DNA from: Rhizobium leguminosarum
GTDB lineage: Bacteria; Pseudomonadota; Alphaproteobacteria; Rhizobiales; Rhizobiaceae
Assembly: GCF_004123835.1 (NCBI RefSeq)
Contig: NZ_MZMU01000010.1
Span: 248,001-312,000 of the forward strand
Direction: 5' to 3'
Length of the DNA stretch: 64,000 nucleotides
Made by a program: the position numbers and the translations under genes. Below the pieces are notes generated by a model, which worked only from the letters and a program-made list of their open reading frames with translations, did not search any database and had not been told where the DNA came from. This document shows, piece after piece, positions 42,779-53,200 of this stretch. Within the stretch, counting starts at the first letter, position 1. Each line of letters begins with the position of its first letter.

Positions 42779-45304
42779 CTATAATTTTGCAAAGCGCAGT
42801 CTCAGCGCATTGGCAATGACCGAGACGGACGACAGGCTCATTGCTGCCGCTGCGATCATCGGCGACAGCAGCAGCCCGAAGATCGGATAGAGTATGCCGG
42901 CCGCGATCGGCACGCCGAGCGCATTATAGCCGAAGGCGAAGCCGAGATTCTGGCGGATGTTTTGCATCGTCGCCTCCGCCAGCCGTCGCGCCCTGACGAT
43001 GCCGGTGAGATCGCCCTTCACCAATGTGATGCCGGCGCTTTCCATCGCGACGTCGGCGCCAGCACCCATGGCAATGCCGACATCGGCGGCGGCAAGCGCC
43101 GGCGCGTCGTTGACGCCGTCACCGGCCATGGCGATGATGGCGCCTTCGGCACGCAACTCGTCGATCAGCGCCTTCTTGCCTTCCGGAAGCAGATCGGCGC
43201 GAACCTCGTCGATGCCGAGGCTCTTTGCCACCGCACGCGCCGTGCGCTCGTTGTCGCCCGTCGCCATGATGATCTTCAGACCGCTTTGGTGCAGCGCCTT
43301 GATGGCGGCTGCTGTCGTCGGCTTGATCCTGTCGGCAACGGCGACAAGACCGGCAAGCGCGCCGTCGAACACCACGAACATCACCGTCTTGCCGTCGCCG
43401 CGCAGGGCTTCGGTCTTCTCGGCAAGTACCGCCGGATCAATGCTGAGATCGGCGAGCATCGCCGCATTGCCAAGCGCCACCGACGTGCCGCCGGCAAGGC
43501 CCTGAACGCCCTTGCCGGTCTTTGCCTCGAATCCGGTGACCTCGACGAAGGGGACGCCGCGCTCCTCGGCACCGGAAACGATCGCTTCGGCCAGCGGATG
43601 TTCCGAGCCGCGCTCCAGGCTTGCCGCCAGCGACAGCAGCCTGTTTTCCTCGACTCCGCCGAAGGCGACGATATCGGTAAGCTTCGGCTGGCCTTCAGTC
43701 AGCGTTCCGGTCTTGTCGACGATCAGCGTGTCGACCTTGGAAAAACGCTCCAGCGCTTGGGCGCCCTTGATCAGCACGCCTTCCTGCGCGCCGCGCCCGG
43801 TCGCGATCATGATCGACATCGGCGTCGCAAGGCCGAGCGCACAGGGGCAGGCGATGATGAGAACGGCGACGGCGGCAAGCAGCGCATTCGCCATGCGCGG
43901 CTCCGGCCCGATCGCGGCCCAGACGAGGAAGGCAAGGATGGCGGCGGCGATCACCGCCGGCACGAAGACGGCCGACACCCGGTCGACCGCACCCTGGATC
44001 GGCGCCCGCGAACGTTGCGCCTTGGCGACCATGTCGACGATGCGCGACAGCACCATGTCGGCGCCGACTTTCTCGGCCGCCATGACGAAGGTGCCGTTCC
44101 TGTTGATCGTGCCGCCGGTCAGCGGGTCGCCCTTCGACTTTTCCAGGGGCAGGGGCTCACCAGTGATCATCGATTCGTCGACGGTCGACTGGCCTTCGAG
44201 GATAGAGCCGTCCACCGGCACCCGCTCGCCGGGGCGCACGCGCAGCCGGTCACCGGTCTGGAGATCGTCCACCGGCACGTCGCTCTCGCTACCCTCGGCA
44301 TCGATGCGCCGCGCCGTCTTCGGCGCAAGGTCGAGCAAAGCGCGAATTGCCGAGCCGGTGCGTTCGCGCGCTTTCAATTCCAGCACCTGGCCGACGAAGA
44401 CGAGCGCGACGATGACGGCCGCCGCCTCGAAATAGACGGGCACGGCCGCGCCATGGCCATGGAAGCTCATCGGGAAGATGCCGGGTGCAAGCGTGGCGAC
44501 GACGCTGTAGAGATAGGCGGTGCCGACGCCGAGACCGATCAGCGTCCACATATTCGGGCTGCGGTTGGCAAGCGACGCCCAAGCGCGGCGGAAGAAGGGC
44601 AGGGCCGCCCAGAGCACCACCGGCGTTGCCAGCAGCAATTCGATGAACGTCGCCTGCGGCTCGCCGATCGCTTCCCGGAGCGGCAGGCCGAGCATCGGCC
44701 CCATGCTCAGCGCCAGCAGCGGTATAGCGAGAATGGCGCTGGCCCAGAGCCGCCTGACGAAATCGACGAGTTCCGGGTTCGGGCCTTCGTCATCAGGCGG
44801 AATGCCCGTCGGCTCCAGCGCCATGCCGCATTTCGGGCAGTCGCCCGGACGATCGTTGATGACTTCAGGATGCATCGGGCAGGTATAAAGCGTACCCTTG
44901 GGCGCCGGTTTTGCCGCCGGGCGTTTACCGTCGCGATAGGCTGCGGGGTCAGCTTCGAACTTCGCTTGGCAGGCGGCCGAGCAGAAATAGTATTTCTCGC
45001 CTTCGTGCTTCAGGAATTGTTTCGCCGTCGAGCGATCGACGGTCATGCCGCAGACGGGGTCCTTCGCGGTGAGGTAATCCTCAGGTGCCGCCGCAAACTT
45101 CGTCCGGCAGCCCTCCGAGCAGAAATGATAGGTGCGGCCGTTATAATCGAGCGAGGGCTTGCCGGCTTGCGGATCGACCGTCATGCCGCAGACAGGATCA
45201 CGGATCATGGCGCTTTCAGCCTTCTCCTGTTCATGGCCGCAATGGCAATGATTATCGCCATCGGCGTGGCTGTGATGGTGATCGTGTTCGTGCTTGATAT
45301 CCAT
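42779..45304 (-). CDS. actP: Copper-exporting P1B-type ATPase
   Basis: 841 residues. The N-terminus is His-rich ([20 protein letters not shown]), then two YHS domains ([10 protein letters not shown]...YHFCSEGC and [10 protein letters not shown]...YYFCSAAC), and a heavy-metal-binding [10 protein letters not shown]...CPKCGMAL domain instead of the usual HMA domains. The ATPase core has the CPC motif ([12 protein letters not shown]), phosphorylated Asp in [11 protein letters not shown] motif SEHPLAEAI and [10 protein letters not shown]. The family exports Cu(I) from the cytoplasm. GGAGATAG precedes the ATG, and a MerR-type promoter lies upstream. Confidence 0.95.
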   Translation of the reverse strand: MDIKHEHDHHHSHADGDNHCHCGHEQEKAESAMIRDPVCGMTVDPQAGKPSLDYNGRTYHFCSEGCRTKFAAAPEDYLTAKDPVCGMTVDRSTAKQFLKHEGEKYYFCSAACQAKFEADPAAYRDGKRPAAKPAPKGTLYTCPMHPEVINDRPGDCPKCGMALEPTGIPPDDEGPNPELVDFVRRLWASAILAIPLLALSMGPMLGLPLREAIGEPQATFIELLLATPVVLWAALPFFRRAWASLANRSPNMWTLIGLGVGTAYLYSVVATLAPGIFPMSFHGHGAAVPVYFEAAAVIVALVFVGQVLELKARERTGSAIRALLDLAPKTARRIDAEGSESDVPVDDLQTGDRLRVRPGERVPVDGSILEGQSTVDESMITGEPLPLEKSKGDPLTGGTINRNGTFVMAAEKVGADMVLSRIVDMVAKAQRSRAPIQGAVDRVSAVFVPAVIAAAILAFLVWAAIGPEPRMANALLAAVAVLIIACPCALGLATPMSIMIATGRGAQEGVLIKGAQALERFSKVDTLIVDKTGTLTEGQPKLTDIVAFGGVEENRLLSLAASLERGSEHPLAEAIVSGAEERGVPFVEVTGFEAKTGKGVQGLAGGTSVALGNAAMLADLSIDPAVLAEKTEALRGDGKTVMFVVFDGALAGLVAVADRIKPTTAAAIKALHQSGLKIIMATGDNERTARAVAKSLGIDEVRADLLPEGKKALIDELRAEGAIIAMAGDGVNDAPALAAADVGIAMGAGADVAMESAGITLVKGDLTGIVRARRLAEATMQNIRQNLGFAFGYNALGVPIAAGILYPIFGLLLSPMIAAAAMSLSSVSVIANALRLRFAKL

Positions 45305-45340
45305 GACTATCTCCGGCGCCCGGAGGGGCGCTTGGATATG

Positions 45341-45371
45341 CTTATCAACCTTCCAGCGACTGGAAGGTCAA
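45341..45371 (-). promoter_or_regulatory. actP-hmrR promoter with CueR/HmrR operator
   Basis: On the minus strand: -35 TTGACC, a 19-bp spacer and -10 GATAAG. The spacer holds the CueR-type dyad ACCTTCC...GGAAGGT (45348-45368), with the arms almost exactly complementary. The overlong 19-bp spacer is the hallmark of MerR-family activation by DNA distortion. Confidence 0.88.
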
Positions 45372-45411
45372 GCACTATTTTCATGGACGCCATTTTTGCG
45401 GCGGCTGATCC

Positions 45412-48021
45412 TCAGATTGGAGTAATCAGCCCAACCGGCTGGCTCCCCAGCAGGGCGGCGACCGAAATGCTGCCCCCGGGCTCGATCGTCTTTCCGGTCA
45501 CCAGATCCGCCTTCAGACCGTGGAGCGGTGAGGGGACGGCGATCGCCGTATCTTCCCAGAACTCCGGGCCGGCAAAGAGCACGCCGGGATCTAGCCAACC
45601 GAACATCAGCCGCGGCGCCGCGACGATGGCGAAATCACCCTTATGCACCCGGGCAAAGGCAAGCACATGGTCGCGCCGGTTGCCCGTCACCTTCAGCGGC
45701 AGATAGTCGCCTCTCGCAAAGAGGTCCGCGTGCCGCTGGCGCAGCTGCAGGCCGATCCCGACGATGCGCTGCTTCAGCGCCGCCGCCTGCAGCCTGGCGA
45801 TCGGCCCGGCTTCATCAAGCCAGGCCGTCAGCCGCAGATGATCGACCGGCCGGCGGTTGTCGGGATCGACGAGGCTGAAATCGAAGCCCTCCGCACCCTG
45901 GTAGATATCGGGAATGCCGGGGGCCGACAGCTTGAGCAGCGTCTGCGACAGGCTGTTGAGGTAACCCGCCGCGATGAAAGGCTGCAGCACCCTTTCGAAA
46001 TCCTCGAGAAAGACATCATTGTCAGGCGAAACCAGCGCCGCAGCATAGGTGGTGACCGCTTCCTCGTAAGCGGCATCCTGTTCCGTCCAGCCGCTGCGCA
46101 GTTTTGCCTCGCGCACCGCCTTGACCGCATAATCGGTGAAGCGTTCGCGGAGTTCTTCCGTCTGTCCTCTGTCGAAATCCTCCGGCCAGATGCCGGCCAG
46201 CGCCTGATAAAGCATCCATTCGACATTTGGTTCCGGCGCGGCATCCTCCGGCAGATCCTTGAGCCACGGCCGGTTCATCTCTCGCCAACGCTCGACCGCC
46301 TGGGCAAAAACATCCGCACCCTCGCTCAGGGCATAAAGCCTCGCGCGCGCATCCTCGCCGCGTTTGGTGTCGTGGGTGGCGCTTGCCGAAAGCCCATGCG
46401 GCTGCAGCCGCGCCCGCTCGGCCATGCGGCGGTGGAATTCCTCCGGGCCGCCAGGCGCCTTGCCCGGTTCGCCGCCGACTTCGTTTGCGGCAAGCAGCCT
46501 GTTATAGCGGTAAAACAACGTATCTTCTGTCGCCTTCGCCATCACCGGCCCGCTCAATTGCTGGAAGCGGATACGGAAGTCGTGGGCCGCGTCACCTTCG
46601 ACCTTGCCTTCGAGAAGCTTCAGCACATGGTCGCATGCACGCCGATCGTCGAGCCGCGCCATGGCTTGCGAGGCGGTCGCCGCAAGCACCGCTGAATCCT
46701 GCCAGGAAAGCGGGCCGCCGTCGCCATAGGTGCGGTAGACGGGAAAGGCGATCAGCAACTCGCTGAGCGCGGTGGCGATCTCGTCTCTTTTTAGCTCGGG
46801 AAAGATACCTGCCGCGATCGACACCAGCCTGTCGGTCTCGCCGGCGAAATTGCGTTCGACCATCAGACGCTTGGCAATTCGCCGGCCCGTCTCAAGATCA
46901 CCCGTGTCGCCGGCGATGCTGCGATAGGCATCGTCCAATATGCGCAGACCGCCGGAGTCGATGAACAGCTCGCTCAGTGCGGCGATGAATTCATATCCCG
47001 TGGTGCCGGCGACCGGCCAGCTCTCCGGCAGGACCTCACCGGTGCCGAGGATCTTTTCCACGACGATATAGGTGTCCGGTCCGGCCGCCTCCCGCAGCCT
47101 GTCGAGATAGGCCGTGGGTTCGGCGAGCCCGTCGACATGGTCGATGCGCAGGCCCTGGACCTTGCCATGGCGCACCAGCTCGATCACCAGCCGGTGCATA
47201 TCCGCGAACACGGCTGGATCTTCGACGCGGATGCCGACCAAGCCGGTCACCTCAAAAAAACGGCGATAGCTCAGATGCCGTGCCGCATCCTTCCAGTGGG
47301 TCAGCCGCCAATGCTGTCCCTCAAGCAGGCTTTTGAGGAAATCGCGGTCGGACGAGACGTCTTCGAGTTTTTGCCGGAGGAGTGCCCCATCGCCGCCTTC
47401 GAAAAGAATGTCACGCATCGCCCGGGCGAAGTCCTCGCCTGACGTCACGGCCGCAGCCTCCGCCATTCTCGTTGCGACCGGGTCATCGAGCCGGTTGGCG
47501 AGTGCGCCGTAACTGCTGGGGTTTAACGGCAACAGCGTCTCGAAGTAACCGAGCGCGAAATTGCCATGTGTTTCGTCGAGCGCGATGCGCAGCTCGCCAT
47601 CGGCCAGCGCGCGATCGAAATCCTGACCGAGCTGCGGCAGGGTCAGCGGTTCGCTCCAGTCGATGTCGAAGTGGCGGGCATAGGCGCTCTGCCGGCCGAA
47701 TGCCAGTACGTCGCGCCACCAGCCGTTTTCCGGCGAGGCCGCCATGTGGTTCGGGACGACGTCGAGGATCAATCCCATGCCTGCGGCGGAAAGGCTTACC
47801 GTCAGCCGCTCGAATCCGGCCCGGCCGCCGAGCGCCGGATCGATTTCGTTGGCGTCGGTGACGTCATAGCCGTGGGTCGAGCCACTGACGGCGGTGAAGA
47901 TCGGAGAGGCGTAGAGGTGGCTGATGCCGAGCGTCTTGAGGTAGGGGACGAGGTCGCAGGCGCGATCGAAGGTCATGCCGTTGCGGAATTGTATCCGGTA
48001 GGTCGCTGTCGGGAGTGTCAT
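45412..48021 (-). CDS. treY: Maltooligosyl trehalose synthase
   Basis: 869 residues from ATG 48021. GH13 family: TYRIQFRNGMTFDRACDLVPYLKTLGISHLYASPIF, GSTHGYDVTDANEIDPALGG, LDVVPNHMA, GLRIDHVDGLAEPTAYL with the catalytic Asp, and VEKIL. TreY isomerises the reducing end of maltooligosaccharides to trehalose; TreZ then releases trehalose. Neither treZ nor glgX is adjacent, so the partner must lie elsewhere. The open frame upstream of ATG 48021 has no ribosome site; GGGAGTGTC precedes the chosen one. Confidence 0.93.
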   Translation of the reverse strand: MTLPTATYRIQFRNGMTFDRACDLVPYLKTLGISHLYASPIFTAVSGSTHGYDVTDANEIDPALGGRAGFERLTVSLSAAGMGLILDVVPNHMAASPENGWWRDVLAFGRQSAYARHFDIDWSEPLTLPQLGQDFDRALADGELRIALDETHGNFALGYFETLLPLNPSSYGALANRLDDPVATRMAEAAAVTSGEDFARAMRDILFEGGDGALLRQKLEDVSSDRDFLKSLLEGQHWRLTHWKDAARHLSYRRFFEVTGLVGIRVEDPAVFADMHRLVIELVRHGKVQGLRIDHVDGLAEPTAYLDRLREAAGPDTYIVVEKILGTGEVLPESWPVAGTTGYEFIAALSELFIDSGGLRILDDAYRSIAGDTGDLETGRRIAKRLMVERNFAGETDRLVSIAAGIFPELKRDEIATALSELLIAFPVYRTYGDGGPLSWQDSAVLAATASQAMARLDDRRACDHVLKLLEGKVEGDAAHDFRIRFQQLSGPVMAKATEDTLFYRYNRLLAANEVGGEPGKAPGGPEEFHRRMAERARLQPHGLSASATHDTKRGEDARARLYALSEGADVFAQAVERWREMNRPWLKDLPEDAAPEPNVEWMLYQALAGIWPEDFDRGQTEELRERFTDYAVKAVREAKLRSGWTEQDAAYEEAVTTYAAALVSPDNDVFLEDFERVLQPFIAAGYLNSLSQTLLKLSAPGIPDIYQGAEGFDFSLVDPDNRRPVDHLRLTAWLDEAGPIARLQAAALKQRIVGIGLQLRQRHADLFARGDYLPLKVTGNRRDHVLAFARVHKGDFAIVAAPRLMFGWLDPGVLFAGPEFWEDTAIAVPSPLHGLKADLVTGKTIEPGGSISVAALLGSQPVGLITPI

Positions 48022-48123
48022 GAGGCCGCTGATGTTGGAAAGAGACCCTCCCGAACGGTTGCAGCGGGGTTTTTGTTCCCTTACAGCGCCGCGCGTCTTT
48101 TGAGACGCGCAAAGCACGATGCG

Positions 48124-50202
48124 CTAGTCGATAAAGACGCCGACGCTTGCGGCGCGTCCGGCCGAGTCGATGACGGTCAGTTTGGAGTAGCCGCCGCCAT
48201 CGGGCAGCCATTGCTGGATGCGCCGGCGGGAGAGGTCGGGCAGCGGCTTGCCGTTGGCAAGCCAGCGGAAGGGCGCGCGGCCGCCCTGGAGCTTCAGCAT
48301 CAGCGGTGACAGCCTGCCTTGCCCAGCGCCGAGATCGACATGCGCGCCCTCGGGCGGATAGATGATCTGCGGCGCGGCCTCGCGGCCGGAGGCGAGCAGG
48401 CCGCTGGCATTGAGGGCGAAACGCCGCTGGCTGATCGGCAGCTCGGACTGGGCGATGCGCACGGCGCCTGCAGGCGGGCGGGGCAGCGGCGTCGTCGCAA
48501 TGCCGGATTTGGCGAAACCTTCAAACAGGATCGGTGCGGCAGTGCCGTAGCCGGTCAACCCCGGCACGGCGCTGTTATCAGGCCGTCCGACCCAGACGCC
48601 GAGCACATAACGCCCATCATAGCCGACCGACCAGGCGTCGCGATAGCCGTAACTCGTGCCGGTCTTGTAGGCGATGCCGCGCTGCGGCGCGCCGGCGGGG
48701 GGAATGACGCCGGAGAGAATATCGGCGACGTTCCAGACCGCGACCGGCTCCAGCAGCGGTTCGCTGTCGAGCTTGGCCGGTGCGCCGGTGACGCCGTCGC
48801 CGAGCCTAACCGGCTGACCGCGATTGGCGAGCGCCGTATAGAGTTGCACCAGATCCTTCAGGGTGATGCCGACGCCGCCAAGCCCGATCGCAAGCCCCGG
48901 CGTCTCATTCGGCGGCAGCACCGGGCGTACCTCGGCGCGGCGGAAGCGTACCATCAGCCGCGACGGGCCGACGGCATCGAGCAGCTTGACGGCCGGCACG
49001 TTCAGTGAAAGCTGCAGCGCCTCGCGCACGGTGACGTCGCCCTGATAGCTCATGTCGAAATTGCGCGGCCGGTAGCCGAAGAAATCGGCGGGCCGGTCTT
49101 CGATGATCGTCTCCTGGGACACCAGGCCCTGCTCGAAGGCGAGCCCGTAGATGAAGGGCTTCAGCGTCGAGCCCGGCGAGCGATTGACGCGCGTCATGTC
49201 GATCCAGCCGGAGCGGTTGGCGTCGAAATAATCGGCCGAGCCGACCTCGCCGACGATCGCGCCGGTTTGCGCATCCGCCATCACCATGGCGAGCGAAAGC
49301 TTCGGCCCGAGCTTCATGGCCGCTGCCCGCGCAACCGCCTCCAGCCCCTGCTGCACCTGTTTCTTCAACGTCGTCTGATGCTTGAGGACCGTCGCCTCCT
49401 TGCGCAGCGCCGCTTCGGCGACATGGGCGGCCAGTGCGGGCAATCGCATGCGCCGCGATGGGACTGCAACACCTTCAGCTCGCTCCGCTTCGCCGTCGCC
49501 AACGGCCTCGGCGACCGCCACGCGGTCGAGCACACGCTTGCGCGCGGCCTCGGCCGCCTTGAGATTGCGGTCCGGCCGGCGCCGTTCCGGCAATTGCGGC
49601 AGGGCGACGAGCAGCGCCGCCTCGGCGACCGTCAGGCGGCGCGGTTCCTTGCCGAAATAGGCAAGGCTTGCGGCCCGCACGCCTTCGAGATTGCCGCCAT
49701 AGGGCGCATGCGTCAGATAGAGGTCGAGAATCTCCTCCTTCGACAGCCGCCGCTCGATCTGCACGGCGCGCACCAGCTGCAGGAGCTTTGCCGAAAGCGA
49801 GCGTCCTTCGCGCGGCTCGATCAGCCGCGCCACCTGCATCGATAGCGTCGAGGCGCCGGAGACGATGCGGCCATTGCTGATCAGTTGCACGGCAGCGCGC
49901 CCGAGCGCCCAGGGGTCGACGCCGCGGTGGTCGTAGAAACGCTGGTCCTCATAGGCGATCAGCATGCGCAGGAATTGCGGATCGACGTCGGGGACCGTCG
50001 TCTTCAGCCGCCATCGGCCCTCCGACGTCGCAAACGCACGCAACAATTGCCGATCGGCATCCAGCACTTCGGCCGACACGGCATTCGCCCTGTCCAGTGG
50101 CGGCGGATAGGCCTTGTCGGCAGCGTCGAGCGCAAAGAGAGCCGCGCCGGCAAAAGCAATGCCGGCCGCGGATCCGATCGCAAACTTGTGCCACCGCTTC
50201 AT
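48124..50202 (-). CDS. pbpC: Penicillin-binding protein 1C
   Basis: 692 residues from ATG 50202, overlapping the preceding stop as TAATG. It has one N-terminal membrane segment, a GT51 transglycosylase domain (AYEDQRFYDHRGVDP; GASTLSMQVARL; RAVQIERRLSKEEILDLYL), a transpeptidase domain with SPGSTLKPF (active Ser), SLN and KTGTS, and a C-terminal BiPBP_C domain (APFRWLANGKPLPD). PBP1C is a peptidoglycan polymerase that typically partners a bacterial alpha-2-macroglobulin, as here. Confidence 0.95.
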   Translation of the reverse strand: MKRWHKFAIGSAAGIAFAGAALFALDAADKAYPPPLDRANAVSAEVLDADRQLLRAFATSEGRWRLKTTVPDVDPQFLRMLIAYEDQRFYDHRGVDPWALGRAAVQLISNGRIVSGASTLSMQVARLIEPREGRSLSAKLLQLVRAVQIERRLSKEEILDLYLTHAPYGGNLEGVRAASLAYFGKEPRRLTVAEAALLVALPQLPERRRPDRNLKAAEAARKRVLDRVAVAEAVGDGEAERAEGVAVPSRRMRLPALAAHVAEAALRKEATVLKHQTTLKKQVQQGLEAVARAAAMKLGPKLSLAMVMADAQTGAIVGEVGSADYFDANRSGWIDMTRVNRSPGSTLKPFIYGLAFEQGLVSQETIIEDRPADFFGYRPRNFDMSYQGDVTVREALQLSLNVPAVKLLDAVGPSRLMVRFRRAEVRPVLPPNETPGLAIGLGGVGITLKDLVQLYTALANRGQPVRLGDGVTGAPAKLDSEPLLEPVAVWNVADILSGVIPPAGAPQRGIAYKTGTSYGYRDAWSVGYDGRYVLGVWVGRPDNSAVPGLTGYGTAAPILFEGFAKSGIATTPLPRPPAGAVRIAQSELPISQRRFALNASGLLASGREAAPQIIYPPEGAHVDLGAGQGRLSPLMLKLQGGRAPFRWLANGKPLPDLSRRRIQQWLPDGGGYSKLTVIDSAGRAASVGVFID

Positions 50203-53200
50203 TATTGCGCTGCCACGACCTCCATCTTGCCGGTCGCCGTGCGGGCCGAAAGCTCCGGCCGGTACATGTCCTCGACATTTGCGGCCGGATGGTCGTAGGT
50301 GCCGGGGGTGACGGCGCGCACGACATAGGCGACGTTGAATTCGCGATTGTCGCCTGCTGCGCGGTTGAAGGCGGCGACGAAGCGGTCGTAGCGGAATTCG
50401 GTATGGGCAGCGGAGATCTCGCCGATCCAATCGAAATTCGTCATCTGGGCGCTGTCGACGAGATTGGGATTGTCGATCTCGAAGCCGGCGGGCAGAAGGT
50501 CGGTGATGACGATGCGCGACGGCCAGTCATTGGTTTCGCGCACATGGATGACGACGACGTAGCGTTCGTTCTGCTTCGCCTCGCTGACATTCGCCTGCTC
50601 GCCGTCGAGCGTGTAATAGCTGCGCTCGATGAGGAAGCCGTCGCCGCCGGCCGGCAGCGGCACTGTCGGGGCGGCAACGGTGGTGACGACAGCCGAAACC
50701 GCGTCGTTGGTCTGGTTGGTCAGCGTTAACGGATGGTCGGCCAGGGCATCGCCGGTCATGCGTGCCATGTAGGCACCGGTGTGTGCGGCGCCATTGACAT
50801 CGACCTTCAGACCATCGTCACCGCCCTGGATGGCGCGCGCGGCAAGCAGCATCCAGGTTTCTTCCTGCGTGCTCTTGTATTTGCTGCGCTCCCATTCCTT
50901 GCCGACCGCCTTGGCGAGTTCCGGGATGACGGGCGGCACCGGCCGGCTTTCGGCGGCGAGCGCCAGGATCGCCGCACCATCGCGCAGGATCGTGCCATAA
51001 TCGGTGCGCGACAGGTTCACGCGTGACACCATCGACTGCTCCGACATCTGCAGCGCGTCGAGGAAAATGGTCTTCGAACGCTGTGCATCGCCGTAGAGCG
51101 CCAGCGCGGCGGCGATATGCGCCTTGGCGAGCGGCGTCGGGAAGTCGTTGATCATCGTATCGGCATAGTAGCGCAGATCGCTGATCGCGGCCTTCTTGTT
51201 GCGCGCAAGGACGTAGATGGCATAGGCGATCTGGTCGCCCTGGCCCTTGATGTCGGTTGTGTAGGACAGCGTGTTCTGCAGGTTTTCGAGCGCCTGCACG
51301 AAAGCCCTTTCCGGTACGTCATATTTCATTTCGCGGGCCCGCGTCAGGAAATCGGTGACGTAGGAATCGAGCCATACATCGCCCGAATCCGGTCCCCAGA
51401 GACCGAAGCTGCCGGCCGAGGCCTGATAGGAGAGCACGCGGTAGATCGCATCCTGCACGCGCTTCTGCACATCCTCGTCGTTTTCCATGCCCGCCTGCTT
51501 CGCCACTTCGGCGAGGTAGAGCAGCGGCAGCGCCCGGCTGGTGGTCTGCTCGGCGCATCCCAAGGGATAGCGGTCGAGCGTCATCAGCAGGGCTGGGATA
51601 TCGAAGGCGGCCGAACGGGTGACGTTGACGCTGATCGAAGCGCCGGGCAGCACGCTGTCGGCCAGCAGGTTCTTGTCGACGGTGAGCTTTGCCCCCGGCT
51701 TCAGCGCCAGCACCCTGCGTTCGGTGATCGGCAAGGAGGCCGGGCGCACCGGCACGTCGACCGTCTGGTCGAGCGAAAGGCCGGAAGCGTCGGAGAGATT
51801 GATCGAGACACTGCCGGCGCCCGGCTGTTTGCCGATGAGCGAAAGCGTCAGCTCGGATTTCGCGCCGGCCTCGAGGCGGATCGTCTGCGAGGCGGACGCT
51901 TCTTCGATGCCGACCGCGTCATTGCCGGTCAGTTGCAGCTTGTAGTCGCCGGCCGGCGCATCGGTATTGGCGATATCGAGGCGCAGATTGGCCTTGTCGC
52001 CGGGGGAGAGGAACTTCGGCAGGCTTGCGGTCACCACAACGGGATCGCGGATGATGACGTCCTTGACGCCGTGGCCGACGCCTGATTTCGACCAGGCGAC
52101 CGCCATGACGCGCGCCGTGCCGTTGAACTGCGGGATGTCGAAGGAGACATTGGCCTTGCCTTCTGCGTCGAGCTTCACCGGCCCGGAGAAGAAGGCGACG
52201 AGTTTCTGCGTCGGCGGGCTTGCCTGCAGCGCGATGGCGCCGCCATCGCCGCCGGTCCGGAGCTTGCCGGTCGCACCCAGCGAGCCATCGATCAGGCGGC
52301 CATAGAGGTCGCGGATTTCAAGGCCGAGCTGGCGCTGGCCGAAATACCAGTCCTCCGGGTTCGGCGGTTCGTAGCGCGTCAGGTTGAGAATGCCGACATC
52401 GACGGCGGCAACCGTCACATAGGCATCCTCGTTGGCGCCGGCGCCCGCCACCTGCAGGCCAATGTCCAGTGGCCCGCGCGGCAACATCTTTTCCGGCGTG
52501 TCGAGCGTCACCTGCAGCGCCCGCTGTTCGGGATCGATTTTCAGCCATTTGATGCCGATCGAGCGCATCGGCATGTGGCTGTCCTGGGCGTCGCCGGGGC
52601 GGAAGAGCGTGGCGGTCACATAGGCGCCGGCACCCCAATCTGATGTAACGGGGATGTCGACCTCGCCGCCGGTCTCGCCGATCGTGGCGTTCTGTACGGC
52701 AACCAGCTTTTCGGTTCCGGCCGTCACCATCAGCTCGCCGCCATAACGCGAGGTGACTTTCAGCTTGGCCGTTTCGCCGATCTTGTAGCTGCTCTTGTCG
52801 AGGGCGATCTCCAGCCCGTCGGGCGTTTCGGTCGAGGTCGAGGTCACGAACCAGCCGGCGTCGAATTCGACGCTGGAGGTCGGGCCGTCGGCATCCGGGC
52901 TTTCCACTTCGAGGCGATAGCGGCCCCAGGTCACCGGCACGGAGATCTTGCCGCCGTCCATCGTCGCGTCGACGCTGCCGTTGGAGATCTGCTCGGCGGT
53001 GTAGACCGGTTCATATTTCCAGGCCGTTCCCTCGCGATACCATTGGTATTGCCGGTTGAGACTATAGAATTTCCAGCGCAGGCCCTTCGCCTCCTGCTTC
53101 TGTCCGGCGGCATTGACGCCGATCACCGTGAAGTTGGCGATCGAGTTCTCCTGCAGATCGTCGGAAAATTCCGGCTTTATTCCGATCGAAGCGCGCTCGT

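Noticed and set aside
42962..45706. 914-codon plus-strand frame
   Set aside because: It is entirely antisense to actP, which has complete P-type ATPase motifs. The long frame reflects high GC codon use.
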